64,000 nt of DNA from CAZEPJ01 sp964514105 (GCA_964514105.1 CAZEPJ010000001.1:62001-126000); one strand, 5' to 3'. Shown: positions 35,488 to 43,658, counted from the stretch's first letter. The notes: a model not told the origin generated them from the letters alone. Numbers and translations are program-made.

Positions 35488-35516
35488 CGCGCCATCTCGT
35501 AGGGCGCGATTTTTTT
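35488..35516 (+). terminator. Leader hairpin with T run upstream of korA
   Basis: CGCGCC (35488-35493) pairs with GGCGCG (35503-35508), loop of nine, followed by A and seven T residues (35510-35516). It has the form of an intrinsic terminator on the plus strand about 55 bases before korA, with no gene to terminate there. It could be an attenuator of the kor operon or a guard against antisense read-through. Confidence 0.5.
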
Positions 35517-35571
35517 GGGCCGGGGAGGCCCTCCCCAGGGTCCCGAGCACGCAGGGGAGGGGACGGAGGAG

Positions 35572-36714
35572 ATGCCGTTGGAGATCATGCCGAGCCTCCT
35601 GAGGCCAGGGGATCACTACCTGTCCGGCAATGAGGCGGCAGCCGAAGGGGCCCTGGCCTCGGGCTGTGACTTCTACGCCGGATACCCCATCACGCCGTCG
35701 ACGGAGATCATGGAGCGCATGGCATGGCGTCTGCCCCAGGTGGGTGGAAGGCTCATCCAGATGGAGGACGAGATCGGCTCCCTGTGCGCGGTGGTGGGGG
35801 CGGTGTGGGCCGGGGCCAGGGGCATGACGGCCACATCGGGCCCCGGCTTCAGCCTCATGATGGAGGCGTTGGGATATGCCGCCTTCACCGAGACGCCTCT
35901 GGTGATCATCGATGTCCAGCGGGCCGGGCCGTGCACGGGACAGGCCACCCGGGTGGGGGCCGGGGAGATCATGCAGGCCAAATGGGGCTCCCATGGGGAC
36001 TATCAGATCATCGCCCTGAGTCCGTGGTCGGTCCAGGAGATGTACGAGATGGCCATCGACGCCTTCAACCTGGCCGAGCGGTTTCGGGTGCCCGTCATCG
36101 TCCTGGGGGAAGAGGCCGTGGGCCATCTGCGCGAGCGGGTGACGGTCCCGGCCACGGTGGAGGTGGTGCGGCGGGACCGGGATATCACCCGCGCCCCTTT
36201 TGGGACCGATTCCCCCGATGGCGTCCCGCCCATGCCTGCCTTCGGCGACGGGGCCCGGCTCATGGTGACGGGATCCACCCATGATGAATGGGGGATCCGG
36301 CGGACCGAGGATGGTGAGGCCCACAGCAGATTGGTCACGCGACTGAACCACAAGATCCTGGGACACCGGGGAGAGATTTGCCGCGTGGATGGCCGGTTCA
36401 TGGAGGACGCCAGGGTGGCCGTGGTGGCCTACGGATTCACGGCCAGAAGCGCGCTGCACGCCGTGCGGCAGTTGAGGCAGCGGGGGGAGCGGGTGGGCCT
36501 TGTGCGCCTGCAGACCCTCTGGCCATTTCCGGATGAGGCCGTGGCCGAGGCGAGCGGTCGCGTGGAGCGGATGCTGATCCCGGAGATGAACCTGGGCCAG
36601 GTGGAAGGGGAACTGCGGAAGGTCGCCCGCTGTCCGGTGGAGGGCCTCCACCAGGTCAACGGTGAGATCATCCATCCCGACCGTCTGCTGGCGTGGCTGG
36701 AGGGGAGGCTCTGA
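35572..36714 (+). CDS. korA: 2-oxoacid:ferredoxin oxidoreductase, alpha subunit
   Basis: The alpha subunit (380 residues from ATG 35572) of a four-subunit 2-oxoacid:ferredoxin oxidoreductase. It has GNEAAAEGALASGCDFYAGYPITPSTEIMERM near the N-terminus and the pyrimidine-binding and domain II features (TSGPGFSLMMEALGYAAFTETPLVII). Together with the next three genes it converts a 2-oxoacid plus CoA to acyl-CoA and CO2, reducing ferredoxin, or the reverse. A GGAGGAG precedes the chosen ATG; ATG 35587 is an alternative. The kor name is the common label; a branched-chain (vor) specificity is possible. Overlaps korB by one base. Confidence 0.9.
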   Translation: MPLEIMPSLLRPGDHYLSGNEAAAEGALASGCDFYAGYPITPSTEIMERMAWRLPQVGGRLIQMEDEIGSLCAVVGAVWAGARGMTATSGPGFSLMMEALGYAAFTETPLVIIDVQRAGPCTGQATRVGAGEIMQAKWGSHGDYQIIALSPWSVQEMYEMAIDAFNLAERFRVPVIVLGEEAVGHLRERVTVPATVEVVRRDRDITRAPFGTDSPDGVPPMPAFGDGARLMVTGSTHDEWGIRRTEDGEAHSRLVTRLNHKILGHRGEICRVDGRFMEDARVAVVAYGFTARSALHAVRQLRQRGERVGLVRLQTLWPFPDEAVAEASGRVERMLIPEMNLGQVEGELRKVARCPVEGLHQVNGEIIHPDRLLAWLEGRL

Positions 36715-37475
36715 TGGCCAGAGACATGGAAGCGTACCTCCGGCCTGAGGTGCAAAGCACGCCGTTTTGCCCCGGCTGCGGCCACGGCATCCTCATGGGC
36801 GCCATCCTGAGGGCCCTGGACGAACTGCATCCAGATCTGGACCAGGTGCTCTTCGTTTCGGGCATCGGATGCGCGGCCTGGATCCCCTCGCCCCACTTCA
36901 AGGTGGATACCCTCCACACCATCCACGGAAGGGCCCTGGCCTTCGCCACGGGAGCCAAGTTGCACCGTCCCGAGTCGACGGTCATCGTGGTGAGCGGGGA
37001 TGGGGACCTCTCGTCCATCGGGGGCAATCACCTCATCCACGCCGCACGGCGCAACTTGGATGTCACCACCATCTGCGCCAACAACATGATCTACGGCATG
37101 ACGGGCGGGCAGGTGGCGTCCACCACCCCCGAGGGCGCCCAGAGCGCCACGACGCCCCAAGGCAACCCGGATCGACCCTTCGACCTGTGCCGCCTCGTGG
37201 AGGCGGCCGGGGCCGCATACGTGGCTCGCTACGCCGTGGTGCAGCCGCTGCTGCTCAAGCGGTCCATCCAGCGAGCCATTGGGACCCGGGGCTTCTCGTT
37301 CATCGAGGCCGTCTCGCCGTGTCCCACCCAGTTCGGGCGGCGCAACCGGCTCGGGGAGCCGGCGGAGATCCTCAAGGCCCTGCAGAAGAGCCTGGTTTCC
37401 CGGAAGGAGGCCCAGACACTGCTCCCCGAGGCGTTGAATGCTCGGGTGGTGTACGGGGAGTTCGTACATGGATGA
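36714..37475 (+). CDS. korB: 2-oxoacid:ferredoxin oxidoreductase, beta subunit
   Basis: The thiamine-diphosphate-binding subunit of 253 residues. CPGCGHG near the N-terminus and the TPP/Mg motif GDGDLSSIGGNH followed by NNMIYGMTGGQ are clear. KorB passes electrons from the thiamine intermediate to the cluster subunit. ATG 36714 shares a base with the korA stop (TGATG), and korC starts inside the end of this gene, so the subunits are translationally coupled. Confidence 0.92.
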   Translation: MARDMEAYLRPEVQSTPFCPGCGHGILMGAILRALDELHPDLDQVLFVSGIGCAAWIPSPHFKVDTLHTIHGRALAFATGAKLHRPESTVIVVSGDGDLSSIGGNHLIHAARRNLDVTTICANNMIYGMTGGQVASTTPEGAQSATTPQGNPDRPFDLCRLVEAAGAAYVARYAVVQPLLLKRSIQRAIGTRGFSFIEAVSPCPTQFGRRNRLGEPAEILKALQKSLVSRKEAQTLLPEALNARVVYGEFVHG

Positions 37476-38067
37476 GATGTTTCAGGTGCGGTTCGGGGGC
37501 TTCGGAGGGCAAGGGATCGTGCTCATGGGGGCGATTCTGGGGGATGCAGCGGTCCGGGACGGCCATTGGGCGGCCGGTTCCAACTCGTACGGTTCTCAGG
37601 CCAGAGGGTCCGCATGCCGATCCGAGGTGATCGTGGCTCCCGCCCCGGTGGATTTCCCGCACGTCCTGGAGGCGGATGTGCTGGTGGCCATGTCTCAAGA
37701 GGCGTACTTGAGGTTCCTCCCCGAACTGCGCCCCGGGGGATGGGTGGTCAGCGATGCGCCCCAGGTGAGGCCTCGGCCTGGGGCGGCTCAGGTCCATGTG
37801 CCCATTGCTGCCACGGACACGGCCCTCAAGGCCCTGGGTGCCCGACAGGCGGCCAATGTGATCCTACTGGCTGCCGCGGTGGCGGTGACTGAAGTGGTCT
37901 CCAGGGCATCTCTGAAGGCGGCGGTGGAAGAAGGCGTGGCCGAGCGATTTCGGTCGTTGAACTGCCGGGCGCTGGAGCTGGGATTCTCCCTGGGGGATGC
38001 GGCCGTGGAGGCGCTGCCCGGCGATGGGGGACGGGGGCGGCTCCCGTCATGGGCCGCCTGGAGGTAG
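37468..38067 (+). CDS. korC: 2-oxoacid:ferredoxin oxidoreductase, gamma subunit
   Basis: The gamma subunit of 199 residues, with the conserved FGGFGGQGIVLMG near the N-terminus and SYGSQARGSACRSEV, which form the CoA-binding region. ATG 37468 lies 8 bases inside korB. The ferredoxin-like subunit follows after 10 bases. A complete alpha-beta-gamma-delta set is therefore present, though delta is most often placed first in homologous operons. Confidence 0.9.
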   Translation: MDEMFQVRFGGFGGQGIVLMGAILGDAAVRDGHWAAGSNSYGSQARGSACRSEVIVAPAPVDFPHVLEADVLVAMSQEAYLRFLPELRPGGWVVSDAPQVRPRPGAAQVHVPIAATDTALKALGARQAANVILLAAAVAVTEVVSRASLKAAVEEGVAERFRSLNCRALELGFSLGDAAVEALPGDGGRGRLPSWAAWR

Positions 38068-38077
38068 GAGCGGCGAG

Positions 38078-38302
38078 ATGGCCCACGGAAGGACACATCG
38101 GCCTGCGGTCAAGCTGGAGGGATGCAAGCGGTGCGACATGTGCCGGCTGCTGTGCCCGGACTTGGCCGTGACCCGGGATCGGCACAGCGGCGAGGTCCGC
38201 ATCGACCTTCGCTACTGCAAGGGGTGCGGCATCTGTGCCGCCTTCTGCCCCGAGGGGCTCATCGGCATGGTGCCGGACGACGAGGTCGGGGAGGCGGGCT
38301 GA
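38078..38302 (+). CDS. korD: 2-oxoacid:ferredoxin oxidoreductase, delta (4Fe-4S) subunit
   Basis: A 74-residue ferredoxin with two clusters of cysteines, CKRCDMCRLLCP and CKGCGICAAFCP, for two [4Fe-4S] centres. It is the electron-exit subunit of the complex. ATG 38078 has GGAG upstream. The convergent GNAT gene ends 8 bases beyond its stop with no terminator visible between them. Confidence 0.9.
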   Translation: MAHGRTHRPAVKLEGCKRCDMCRLLCPDLAVTRDRHSGEVRIDLRYCKGCGICAAFCPEGLIGMVPDDEVGEAG

Positions 38303-38310
38303 CCGGCCCC

Positions 38311-38901
38311 TCATCTTCGCCACGGACGCCGCCCGCACGGCGGGTCGGGGGCCAGGACCTTGACGTAGATGGCCTTGTGGTCGCCCGGGGCATAGTAGTC
38401 TCTGAGCAGGGCCTCCTGAATGAATCCCCATCGGACATAGAAGGCACGGGTGGGCTCGTACAGGGGTTGGGACGAGGTGTCCGCATAGAGCCGGCGTCCG
38501 CCCATGCGGCGCACCGCCCGCTCGGTGAGACGCAGGAGGGCGCTGCCCACCCCCTGTCTTCGGCATTCGCTGCGAACGGCGATCCAGTACAGATCGTGGC
38601 CGGTCAGGGTGCCGGGGATGGGCCCGAAGCAGGTGTATCCGAGGACCCGGCCCGACTTCTGCGCGAAGAGGAAGTGATACCCACTGGCCTCCCCCCTGGA
38701 CAGGCGCTCGGACACCAGTTCCACGGCGATCTCGATCTCAGCGGCCCGGAAAAAACCGGTCGATTCCACGATCTGCCGCACCGAACTCAGGTCCGAAGGG
38801 CGCACGGCCCGCCGGAAGCGGATCCCGGATGGATCCCATGGATTCAGCGCTGGCGCCGCGGGCACGGGGCCCTGACCGTTCCCGGGGCGGTTCTCTCTCA
38901 T
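38311..38901 (-). CDS. GNAT family N-acetyltransferase
   Basis: A 196-residue acetyltransferase of the GNAT fold. The acetyl-CoA-binding motif is in VRSECRRQGVGSALLRLTERAV (the QGVGSAL pyrophosphate loop), followed by a conserved Tyr region (ADTSSQPLYEPTRAFYVRWGF) that ends the fold. It would acetylate a primary amine on a small molecule or peptide. ATG 38901 overlaps the stop of the upstream ATP-grasp gene by ATGA. It is the last gene of the KamA operon; in archaeal N-acetyl-beta-lysine synthesis a GNAT likewise follows a KamA-type enzyme, which suggests a similar last step here. Confidence 0.83.
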   Translation of the reverse strand: MRENRPGNGQGPVPAAPALNPWDPSGIRFRRAVRPSDLSSVRQIVESTGFFRAAEIEIAVELVSERLSRGEASGYHFLFAQKSGRVLGYTCFGPIPGTLTGHDLYWIAVRSECRRQGVGSALLRLTERAVRRMGGRRLYADTSSQPLYEPTRAFYVRWGFIQEALLRDYYAPGDHKAIYVKVLAPDPPCGRRPWRR

Positions 38902-39878
38902 GGGAGGGCGTCCTCCAGGATGCATCGCACCAGGTCGTCGAACCCCATCCCTTCTTCCCGGGCGGCGGCCGCCAGGCCTGCATCGGGGGCGAGACAGGGA
39001 TTGGCGTTGACCTCCAGTACGAAGGGGCGGCCGTCCGAGGAGACGCGGAAGTCCACTCGGGCGTACCCCTTCAGATCGAACAGCTCCCAGCAGGCCGCGG
39101 CCAGTTCCCGGAGCTCATCGAGCAACGGTTCGTCGCGGCCGTGGTCATAGGAGCGGGGCGTGTGGTTGAACTCGAAGGTGCCCTTCTCCCACTTGGCCTT
39201 GTACCCCACGATCTTGGGGAGTCCCGGCGGGAAGGCGTCGAAGAGGATTTCGGCCACCGGGAGCACGCGGGGCCCCTGCCTCCCGCCCAGGAGGGCCACG
39301 TTGAATTCCCGACCGTCGATGTAGGTCTCGGCAAACCAATCCCCGCCCAATCGGATGCGCACATCCTCCAGCACTTCATGCAGGTGGCTGGCATCCCTGG
39401 CCACCAAGACCGACTCCTCGTTCAGACCGATGGAGGCATGCTCCCAGACGGACTTGACGATGAGAGGTCCCGCCGGCAGGGCGCACCGTCCCGGCACCGT
39501 GCCCCGAGTGACCCATGGAGGCGTGGGGATGCCCGATGCCCGTAACATCTTCTTGGCCAGGATCTTGTCGCATGTGGCGAAGAGGGCCTGGGTGGGGCAG
39601 CCCGTGTAGGACATGCCCAGGACATCCAGGAGGGCGGGCGCCAGGTGGATCAGCCGCCCGTGGCCGTCCACCGACTCGACTAGGTTGAAGACCAGTTCCG
39701 GGTTCAGGGACCGGAGTTCCTCCGCGATCCGCCCCAGGTCCATGGAAAAGGTGACGGGGAATGGGCGGTGCCCCAGCCGTTGCAACGCGCCGCACACCGC
39801 ATCGCGCTGAACCAAGTCGTCCAGATGCTCCGGTCCCGCGCCCTGCGCCACACGGTCAAGGAGGACCGCGATTCTCAT
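38898..39878 (-). CDS. ATP-grasp ligase, D-alanine--D-alanine ligase-like (second copy)
   Basis: A 326-residue ATP-grasp ligase. N-terminal (RIAVLLDRVAQG...) and central (TCDKILAKKMLRASGIPTPPWV, LIVKSVWEHASIGLNEESV) parts match the D-Ala--D-Ala ligase family, and the metal-binding Asp/Glu pairs are in YARVDFR and FVLEVNANPCL. It joins a carboxylate, activated as acyl phosphate, to an amine. No mur genes are nearby, so cell-wall synthesis is unlikely. It differs clearly from the preceding ATP-grasp protein, so the two probably use different substrates. ATGA overlaps on both sides couple it to its neighbours. Confidence 0.85.
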   Translation of the reverse strand: MRIAVLLDRVAQGAGPEHLDDLVQRDAVCGALQRLGHRPFPVTFSMDLGRIAEELRSLNPELVFNLVESVDGHGRLIHLAPALLDVLGMSYTGCPTQALFATCDKILAKKMLRASGIPTPPWVTRGTVPGRCALPAGPLIVKSVWEHASIGLNEESVLVARDASHLHEVLEDVRIRLGGDWFAETYIDGREFNVALLGGRQGPRVLPVAEILFDAFPPGLPKIVGYKAKWEKGTFEFNHTPRSYDHGRDEPLLDELRELAAACWELFDLKGYARVDFRVSSDGRPFVLEVNANPCLAPDAGLAAAAREEGMGFDDLVRCILEDALP

Positions 39879-40858
39879 GGCCGCCGGGATGCCCTTGCCG
39901 CGGCGGAGCGCACGATGCGCCCCAGGAGGTCCTCATACGCCATCCCCAGCAGGGTGCACAGGATGGGCAGGTCGGAATGCTGGGGGTGGAGCCCCGCCAG
40001 GGGGTTTACTTCCAGGAATTGCGGAACCCCTTGCGCGTCCGCCCTGAGGTCCACGCGTCCCGCGTCCCGGCATCCCAATCCGCGCCAGGCCGCCAGGGCC
40101 ACTGCCATGGCCTGGTCGGCAGCGTCGTCCCGGGCCAGGCGGTACTCCACCAATTCCTCGCACCGCTCCTTGTTGACGTATGAGTACACCTCGGCCTCGG
40201 CCTGGGGCTTGAGGAAGACCTCCATGGCGCCGAGGGCTTCGGCTTCGGGCCCGGTTCCCACAATGCCCACCGTGAACTCCCGGCCGGGCAGGAACGTCTC
40301 CACCAGCACGGGCTGCCGGAATCGCTCCAACAGCTCCGGCACCACGCGGAGCAGCTCCTCCTCCGAGGACATCTTGGAGGCCGCGGTGACTCCTTTCCCC
40401 GTTCCCTCGGCCACGGGTTTGGCGAACAAGGGAAAGGGCAGCGCAATGGAGGCAAGGTCCGAAGCGCGCTCCACCACGGCAAAATCCGGCGTGGGGACGC
40501 CCAGATCCCGCACCACGCGTTTGGCCATGCCCTTGTGAAGGGTCAGGGCCAGCACCATGGGGTCCGAGAAGGTGTATGGGATGTCGAAGGCATCCAGTAA
40601 GGCGGGAACGAGGGATTCCCTGCCCAGGCCGCGAAGGCCCTCGGCGATATTGAAGACCAGGTCCCAGCGTTCCCCGGCCATGAGCTGCTTCATGAGGCTC
40701 CTGGAATGGCCGATGGGAACGGCCTGGTGGCCCCACCTCTCCAGGGCCTGGGCAATGGCCTCGACGGTGTCGGGTCGATCGAACTCCGCCGTCTCCTCCT
40801 CGCCGTACCCCTCGGCCAGATAGTCCTGGCGAAGATCGTACGTGATGCCTACGCGCAC
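39875..40858 (-). CDS. ATP-grasp ligase, D-alanine--D-alanine ligase-like (first copy)
   Basis: A 327-residue ATP-grasp ligase starting at a GTG (40858) that overlaps the KamA stop. The start RVGITYDLRQDY, the central SDPMVLALTLHKGMAKRVVRDLGVPTPDF, the ATP lysine in FAKPVAEGTGKGV and the metal ligands in RVDLRADAQGVPQFLEVNPLAGL are visible. It has a family-like amino-acid ligase fold but not the exact D-Ala ligase signatures. The longer open frame upstream lies within the KamA gene and is ignored. Its placement between an aminomutase and another ligase suggests peptide-bond formation on a beta-amino acid. Confidence 0.85.
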   Translation of the reverse strand: MRVGITYDLRQDYLAEGYGEEETAEFDRPDTVEAIAQALERWGHQAVPIGHSRSLMKQLMAGERWDLVFNIAEGLRGLGRESLVPALLDAFDIPYTFSDPMVLALTLHKGMAKRVVRDLGVPTPDFAVVERASDLASIALPFPLFAKPVAEGTGKGVTAASKMSSEEELLRVVPELLERFRQPVLVETFLPGREFTVGIVGTGPEAEALGAMEVFLKPQAEAEVYSYVNKERCEELVEYRLARDDAADQAMAVALAAWRGLGCRDAGRVDLRADAQGVPQFLEVNPLAGLHPQHSDLPILCTLLGMAYEDLLGRIVRSAAARASRRP

Positions 40859-42201
40859 GGCGCTTCTCCCGGCGGTCCCGGTGCGGCAGCCGACGCCCCG
40901 AAGGGACCCGCATCGGGATAGATGTACAGGTTGCCCTGGTAGTTCTTGAGGAGGAGGTGTTGGCCGCTGCGGCCCACAACGTAGTTGGGGACCAGGGGGA
41001 CCTTCCCGCCGCCGCCCGGGGCGTCGATAACATACGTAGGCACCGCGTACCCCGTGGTGTGGCCCCGCAAACCCTCGATGAGTTCCAGGCCTCGGCTCAC
41101 TGGTGTGCGGAAGTGGGATGAGCCCCAAATGGGGTCGCATTGATAGAGATAGTACGGCTTGACCCGGATCCGCAGAAGCCCGTGCATGAGGCGCCGCATG
41201 GTGTCCAGATCATCGTTGATCCCGGCCAGCAACACGGTCTGGCTCCCCAGGGGTATCCCCGCGTCCGCCAGGCGCGTGCAGGCCTGGGCCGCCTCGGGGG
41301 TCAGCTCCTCGGGATGGGTGAAGTGAATGCTCATCCACAGGGGATGGAACCGCTTCAACATCCGGGTCAACCCGGCCGTCACCCGCTGCGGCAGGACCAC
41401 CGGCGCCTTGGTCCCGATGCGCAGGAACTCGACGTGCGGGATTCGACGGAGGCGTCCCAACAGCCACCCCAGCGCCTCGTCGGACAGCGTCAAAGCGTCT
41501 CCGCCCGACAGAAGCACATCTCGCACCGAAGGGGTCCTCTCGATGTAGGCGATGGCCTGCTCCCATCGGCCCACATCCTGTCCAGGAGCACCGCCGTGAT
41601 GCCCCACCATTCTCGATCGGGTGCAGTACCGACAATATGTGGAACAGAAACCGGTCACCAGAAACAGGACTCTGTCCGGATAACGATGCACCAGTCCCGG
41701 CACCGGGCTGTCTCCATCCTCCCCCAACGGATCCGCCGACTCCCCAGAGGCGCGCGCATCCTCTTGGGGGGAGGGGACCACCGTCCGCCGCAGGGGATGG
41801 GCCGGGTGGTCGCCGTCCAGCAGACTCGCGTAGTAGGGCGTGACGGCCAGGGGGAGGGCGCCGCCGTGCCGCACGATGGCGCGGCGCTCGTCTTCCGACA
41901 GCCGAAGGATCCTCTCCAGGGTCTCCAGATCCGTAATCCGATTGCGCAGTTGCCATCCCCAATCATTCCAGTCCGCCGGGCTGGCCTGGGGATAAAACCG
42001 CCTGCGAAACAGACGCGACCGGCTGCTCGACGCGAATCGGGGCATCCATCGGGCTGGCACCAAAACTTTGGATGTCTTGGTTGGAAGCGGGTAGGGATCG
42101 TCTGAGACGGGAGTGAATTGCGGGGACCCTTCCACACGCGCTGGCTGTGCCCCGCGGCCCGGAGGCTCGGCCTCCTCTGCATACACCAACTCCTTTTCCA
42201 T
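40849..42201 (-). CDS. KamA-family radical SAM aminomutase
   Basis: A 450-residue radical SAM protein of the lysine-2,3-aminomutase family. Cys186, Cys190 and Cys193 (CSTYCRYC) bind the [4Fe-4S]-SAM cluster; the family segments DWNDWGWQLRNRI, VLLSGGDALTL, LRIGTKAPVV, QTVLLAGIND and KPYYLYQCDP follow, the last near the PLP site. Family members convert lysine or glutamate to the 3-amino (beta) isomer. The N-terminal 65 residues are a polar extension. The start is a plausible ATG though its ribosome-binding site is weak. First gene of a four-gene coupled operon with two ATP-grasp ligases and a GNAT. Glutamate versus lysine specificity cannot be decided by eye. Confidence 0.88.
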   Translation of the reverse strand: MEKELVYAEEAEPPGRGAQPARVEGSPQFTPVSDDPYPLPTKTSKVLVPARWMPRFASSSRSRLFRRRFYPQASPADWNDWGWQLRNRITDLETLERILRLSEDERRAIVRHGGALPLAVTPYYASLLDGDHPAHPLRRTVVPSPQEDARASGESADPLGEDGDSPVPGLVHRYPDRVLFLVTGFCSTYCRYCTRSRMVGHHGGAPGQDVGRWEQAIAYIERTPSVRDVLLSGGDALTLSDEALGWLLGRLRRIPHVEFLRIGTKAPVVLPQRVTAGLTRMLKRFHPLWMSIHFTHPEELTPEAAQACTRLADAGIPLGSQTVLLAGINDDLDTMRRLMHGLLRIRVKPYYLYQCDPIWGSSHFRTPVSRGLELIEGLRGHTTGYAVPTYVIDAPGGGGKVPLVPNYVVGRSGQHLLLKNYQGNLYIYPDAGPFGASAAAPGPPGEAPCA

Positions 42202-42217
42202 TTCCTCCCCCTAGTAG

Positions 42218-42242
42218 AAAAAAAGGGGGGAATGATCCCCCC
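42218..42242 (-). terminator. Intrinsic terminator downstream of the secreted 112-aa gene
   Basis: On the minus strand GGGGGG (42242-42237), a six-base loop and CCCCCC (42230-42225) are followed by seven T residues (42224-42218). It ends the small envelope-protein cluster 43 bases beyond the 112-aa gene stop. Confidence 0.75.
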
Positions 42243-42284
42243 TGAAGCTCAAGCCGTTGACAGGTTGACGCCGCCGCCGGGTCA

Positions 42285-42623
42285 TCACTTGACTTCTCTG
42301 ACCTCCGAAACGCGCATCGTCTTTCTTCCCTCGGTCTCCTTCATGGTTCCCGTGGCTTCGACCTTCTTGTTCAACATCTTGAGAAGGTCTCTGCCCTTAT
42401 CGGCCCTCGCCACGGAAATCGGTCCCTTGTCCGTCTGGATGGCCACGGCGGTGACATTGCCTTTGGCGTCCTTGGCTGCCGCCACCACGGTGCCCGTGAC
42501 CGTCGATTTCTCCCCGGCTGCAGCACTCTTACCCTTGGACTTCTCCGCAGCAAGGGCACCGGCGCCCCATAGCGCGACCAGAATGGCCGCCGCAATCAGG
42601 ACCGTCAGCGACTTTCTTCTCAT
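42285..42623 (-). CDS. Small secreted beta-rich protein, paralogue of the 93-aa gene at 43249
   Basis: A 112-residue protein with a Sec signal peptide (MRRKSLTVLIAAAILVALW, cleavage near ALA-AEK). The mature part is about 85 residues: VTGTVVAAAKDAKGNVTAVAIQTDKGPISVARADKG, LLKMLNKKVEATGTM and a final strand, an alternating beta pattern that looks like a small OB-type or beta-barrel domain. Its spacing (V-T/I-x-G-x-V-V, then GNVTAVAI, then VEATG) matches the cytoplasmic 93-aa protein nearby. ATG 42623 has GGAGG upstream. Function unknown. It follows the lipoprotein gene by 91 bases. Confidence 0.6.
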   Translation of the reverse strand: MRRKSLTVLIAAAILVALWGAGALAAEKSKGKSAAAGEKSTVTGTVVAAAKDAKGNVTAVAIQTDKGPISVARADKGRDLLKMLNKKVEATGTMKETEGRKTMRVSEVREVK

Positions 42624-42714
42624 CCCCACAAACCTCCACCGGAACTTCGTCCCCTCCCCCTCCCGCGGATCGCGACGGGCCGGGAACGCTCACCCCGGGG
42701 CAGCGCCATCCTGG

Positions 42715-43038
42715 CTACTTCTTCATCTTCTTCATGAACATGGATTCCGCCTTCTCGGCCACGGCCGCAGCGGCCTTGGCCGCAGCCTCGGCGCGCTCAG
42801 CCGAACGCTCGGCCCGTGATGCAGCGTCGCCCGCCTTCTTGGCCGCATCGGCTGCGCTAGCAGCGGCGGTCTTGGCGGCCTGGGCCTCACTCATGGCCTT
42901 GTCGGCCTTCACGCCGGCCTGATCGATCTTCTGCTCGACAGCCTTGAGATCCTCCGTGGTCGCACAGCCGCTGACCCCCAAGGCGAACCCCACCAGCACG
43001 ACCCACACCAACGTCCCCAACCCCATCCTGCGAATCAT
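42715..43038 (-). CDS. Lpp/OprI-type alanine-zipper lipoprotein
   Basis: A 107-residue outer-membrane lipoprotein precursor. The signal sequence ends in a lipobox (VSGC, Cys25), then a continuous alanine-zipper coiled coil (KAMSEAQAAKTAAASAADAAKKAG and on) with small residues at heptad positions, ending in FMKKMKK. Such proteins trimerise in the periplasm and bridge or pack against peptidoglycan; the Lys-rich tail could carry a covalent peptidoglycan link as in Lpp. A strong AAGGAGG precedes the ATG. A related lipoprotein is encoded at 46064 on the other side of the sigma-54 regulator. Confidence 0.82.
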   Translation of the reverse strand: MIRRMGLGTLVWVVLVGFALGVSGCATTEDLKAVEQKIDQAGVKADKAMSEAQAAKTAAASAADAAKKAGDAASRAERSAERAEAAAKAAAAVAEKAESMFMKKMKK

Positions 43039-43248
43039 GGTTTCTTTGCCTCCTTGCGTTTACTCAGTAGTCTTCCCGCGCAGCGTCCTTCCGACACCGC
43101 AGCACAGGCATACGAGGCCCGCTCAACCCCCCTACCACCACCTCCTCTCGCCCGTTCCAACAAAGCTCGGAACCATTATAATCAAATCCTCCCAAAAGGG
43201 GAGACGAAAATCGCTCAGTGCATTCCTGAGGCCCCGCATCCGCGTTCT

Positions 43249-43530
43249 TTACGCTGTCCGCGGAGGGGCGAGACAATAGTGATGGGTCGTGAACACCTGG
43301 TGTCCTCCCCGTTCCTGGCTGATCACCCCCCGGACCTCCACGGCCTGGTGCATCCAGCGGCGCAACTCACGCCCGGCCTCGTTGTCTGCCAACAGGAACT
43401 CCTCCTCGTCCACGGTGGCAAGGGCCAATGCCGTGACCGTGCCGTCCCGGTCCCAAGCCACAGGCACCACCACCCCCTTGATGGTCACCAGACCGGACTC
43501 GCCGGTCGAAGGGATGGTCGCGGCATCCAT
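43249..43530 (-). CDS. Small cytoplasmic beta-rich protein under a sigma-54 promoter
   Basis: A 93-residue protein without signal peptide or membrane span. It shares the pattern of the secreted protein at 42285: VTIKGVVVPVAWDRDGTVTALALAT, then LLADNEAGRELRRWMHQAVEVRGVI, then a final strand. I know no named family. ATG 43530 is about 50 bases downstream of a near-perfect sigma-54 promoter, and the gene for a sigma-54 activator ends 213 bases upstream. It is therefore a likely direct target of that activator. An upstream GTG at 43548 is possible. Confidence 0.6.
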   Translation of the reverse strand: MDAATIPSTGESGLVTIKGVVVPVAWDRDGTVTALALATVDEEEFLLADNEAGRELRRWMHQAVEVRGVISQERGGHQVFTTHHYCLAPPRTA

Positions 43531-43581
43531 GGGCAACGACCCCTGCACGGCATATGCGCCAACCGGATTTCATGTTCGTTA

Positions 43582-43597
43582 CGCAATAGGCGTGCCA
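43582..43597 (-). promoter_or_regulatory. Sigma-54 (RpoN) promoter
   Basis: Read on the minus strand, TGGCACG (43597-43591), four bases, then TTGCG (43586-43582). The invariant GG and GC are exactly 10 bases apart and only the last base departs from the TGGCACG-N4-TTGC(A/T) consensus. Transcription would start about 43571, giving a leader of about 40 bases to the 93-aa gene. It lies downstream of the gene for a sigma-54 enhancer-binding protein. Confidence 0.8.
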
Positions 43598-43658
43598 GAG
43601 ATGCAACCCTTTGAAATATCTGAATCATCGCCCGTTCTGCCTCCGCTCATCCAGGAAC

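Noticed and set aside
34471..36675. One 734-codon minus-strand frame covering the DMT transporter and korA
   Set aside because: Only the last 311 codons are the real transporter; the rest is antisense to korA.
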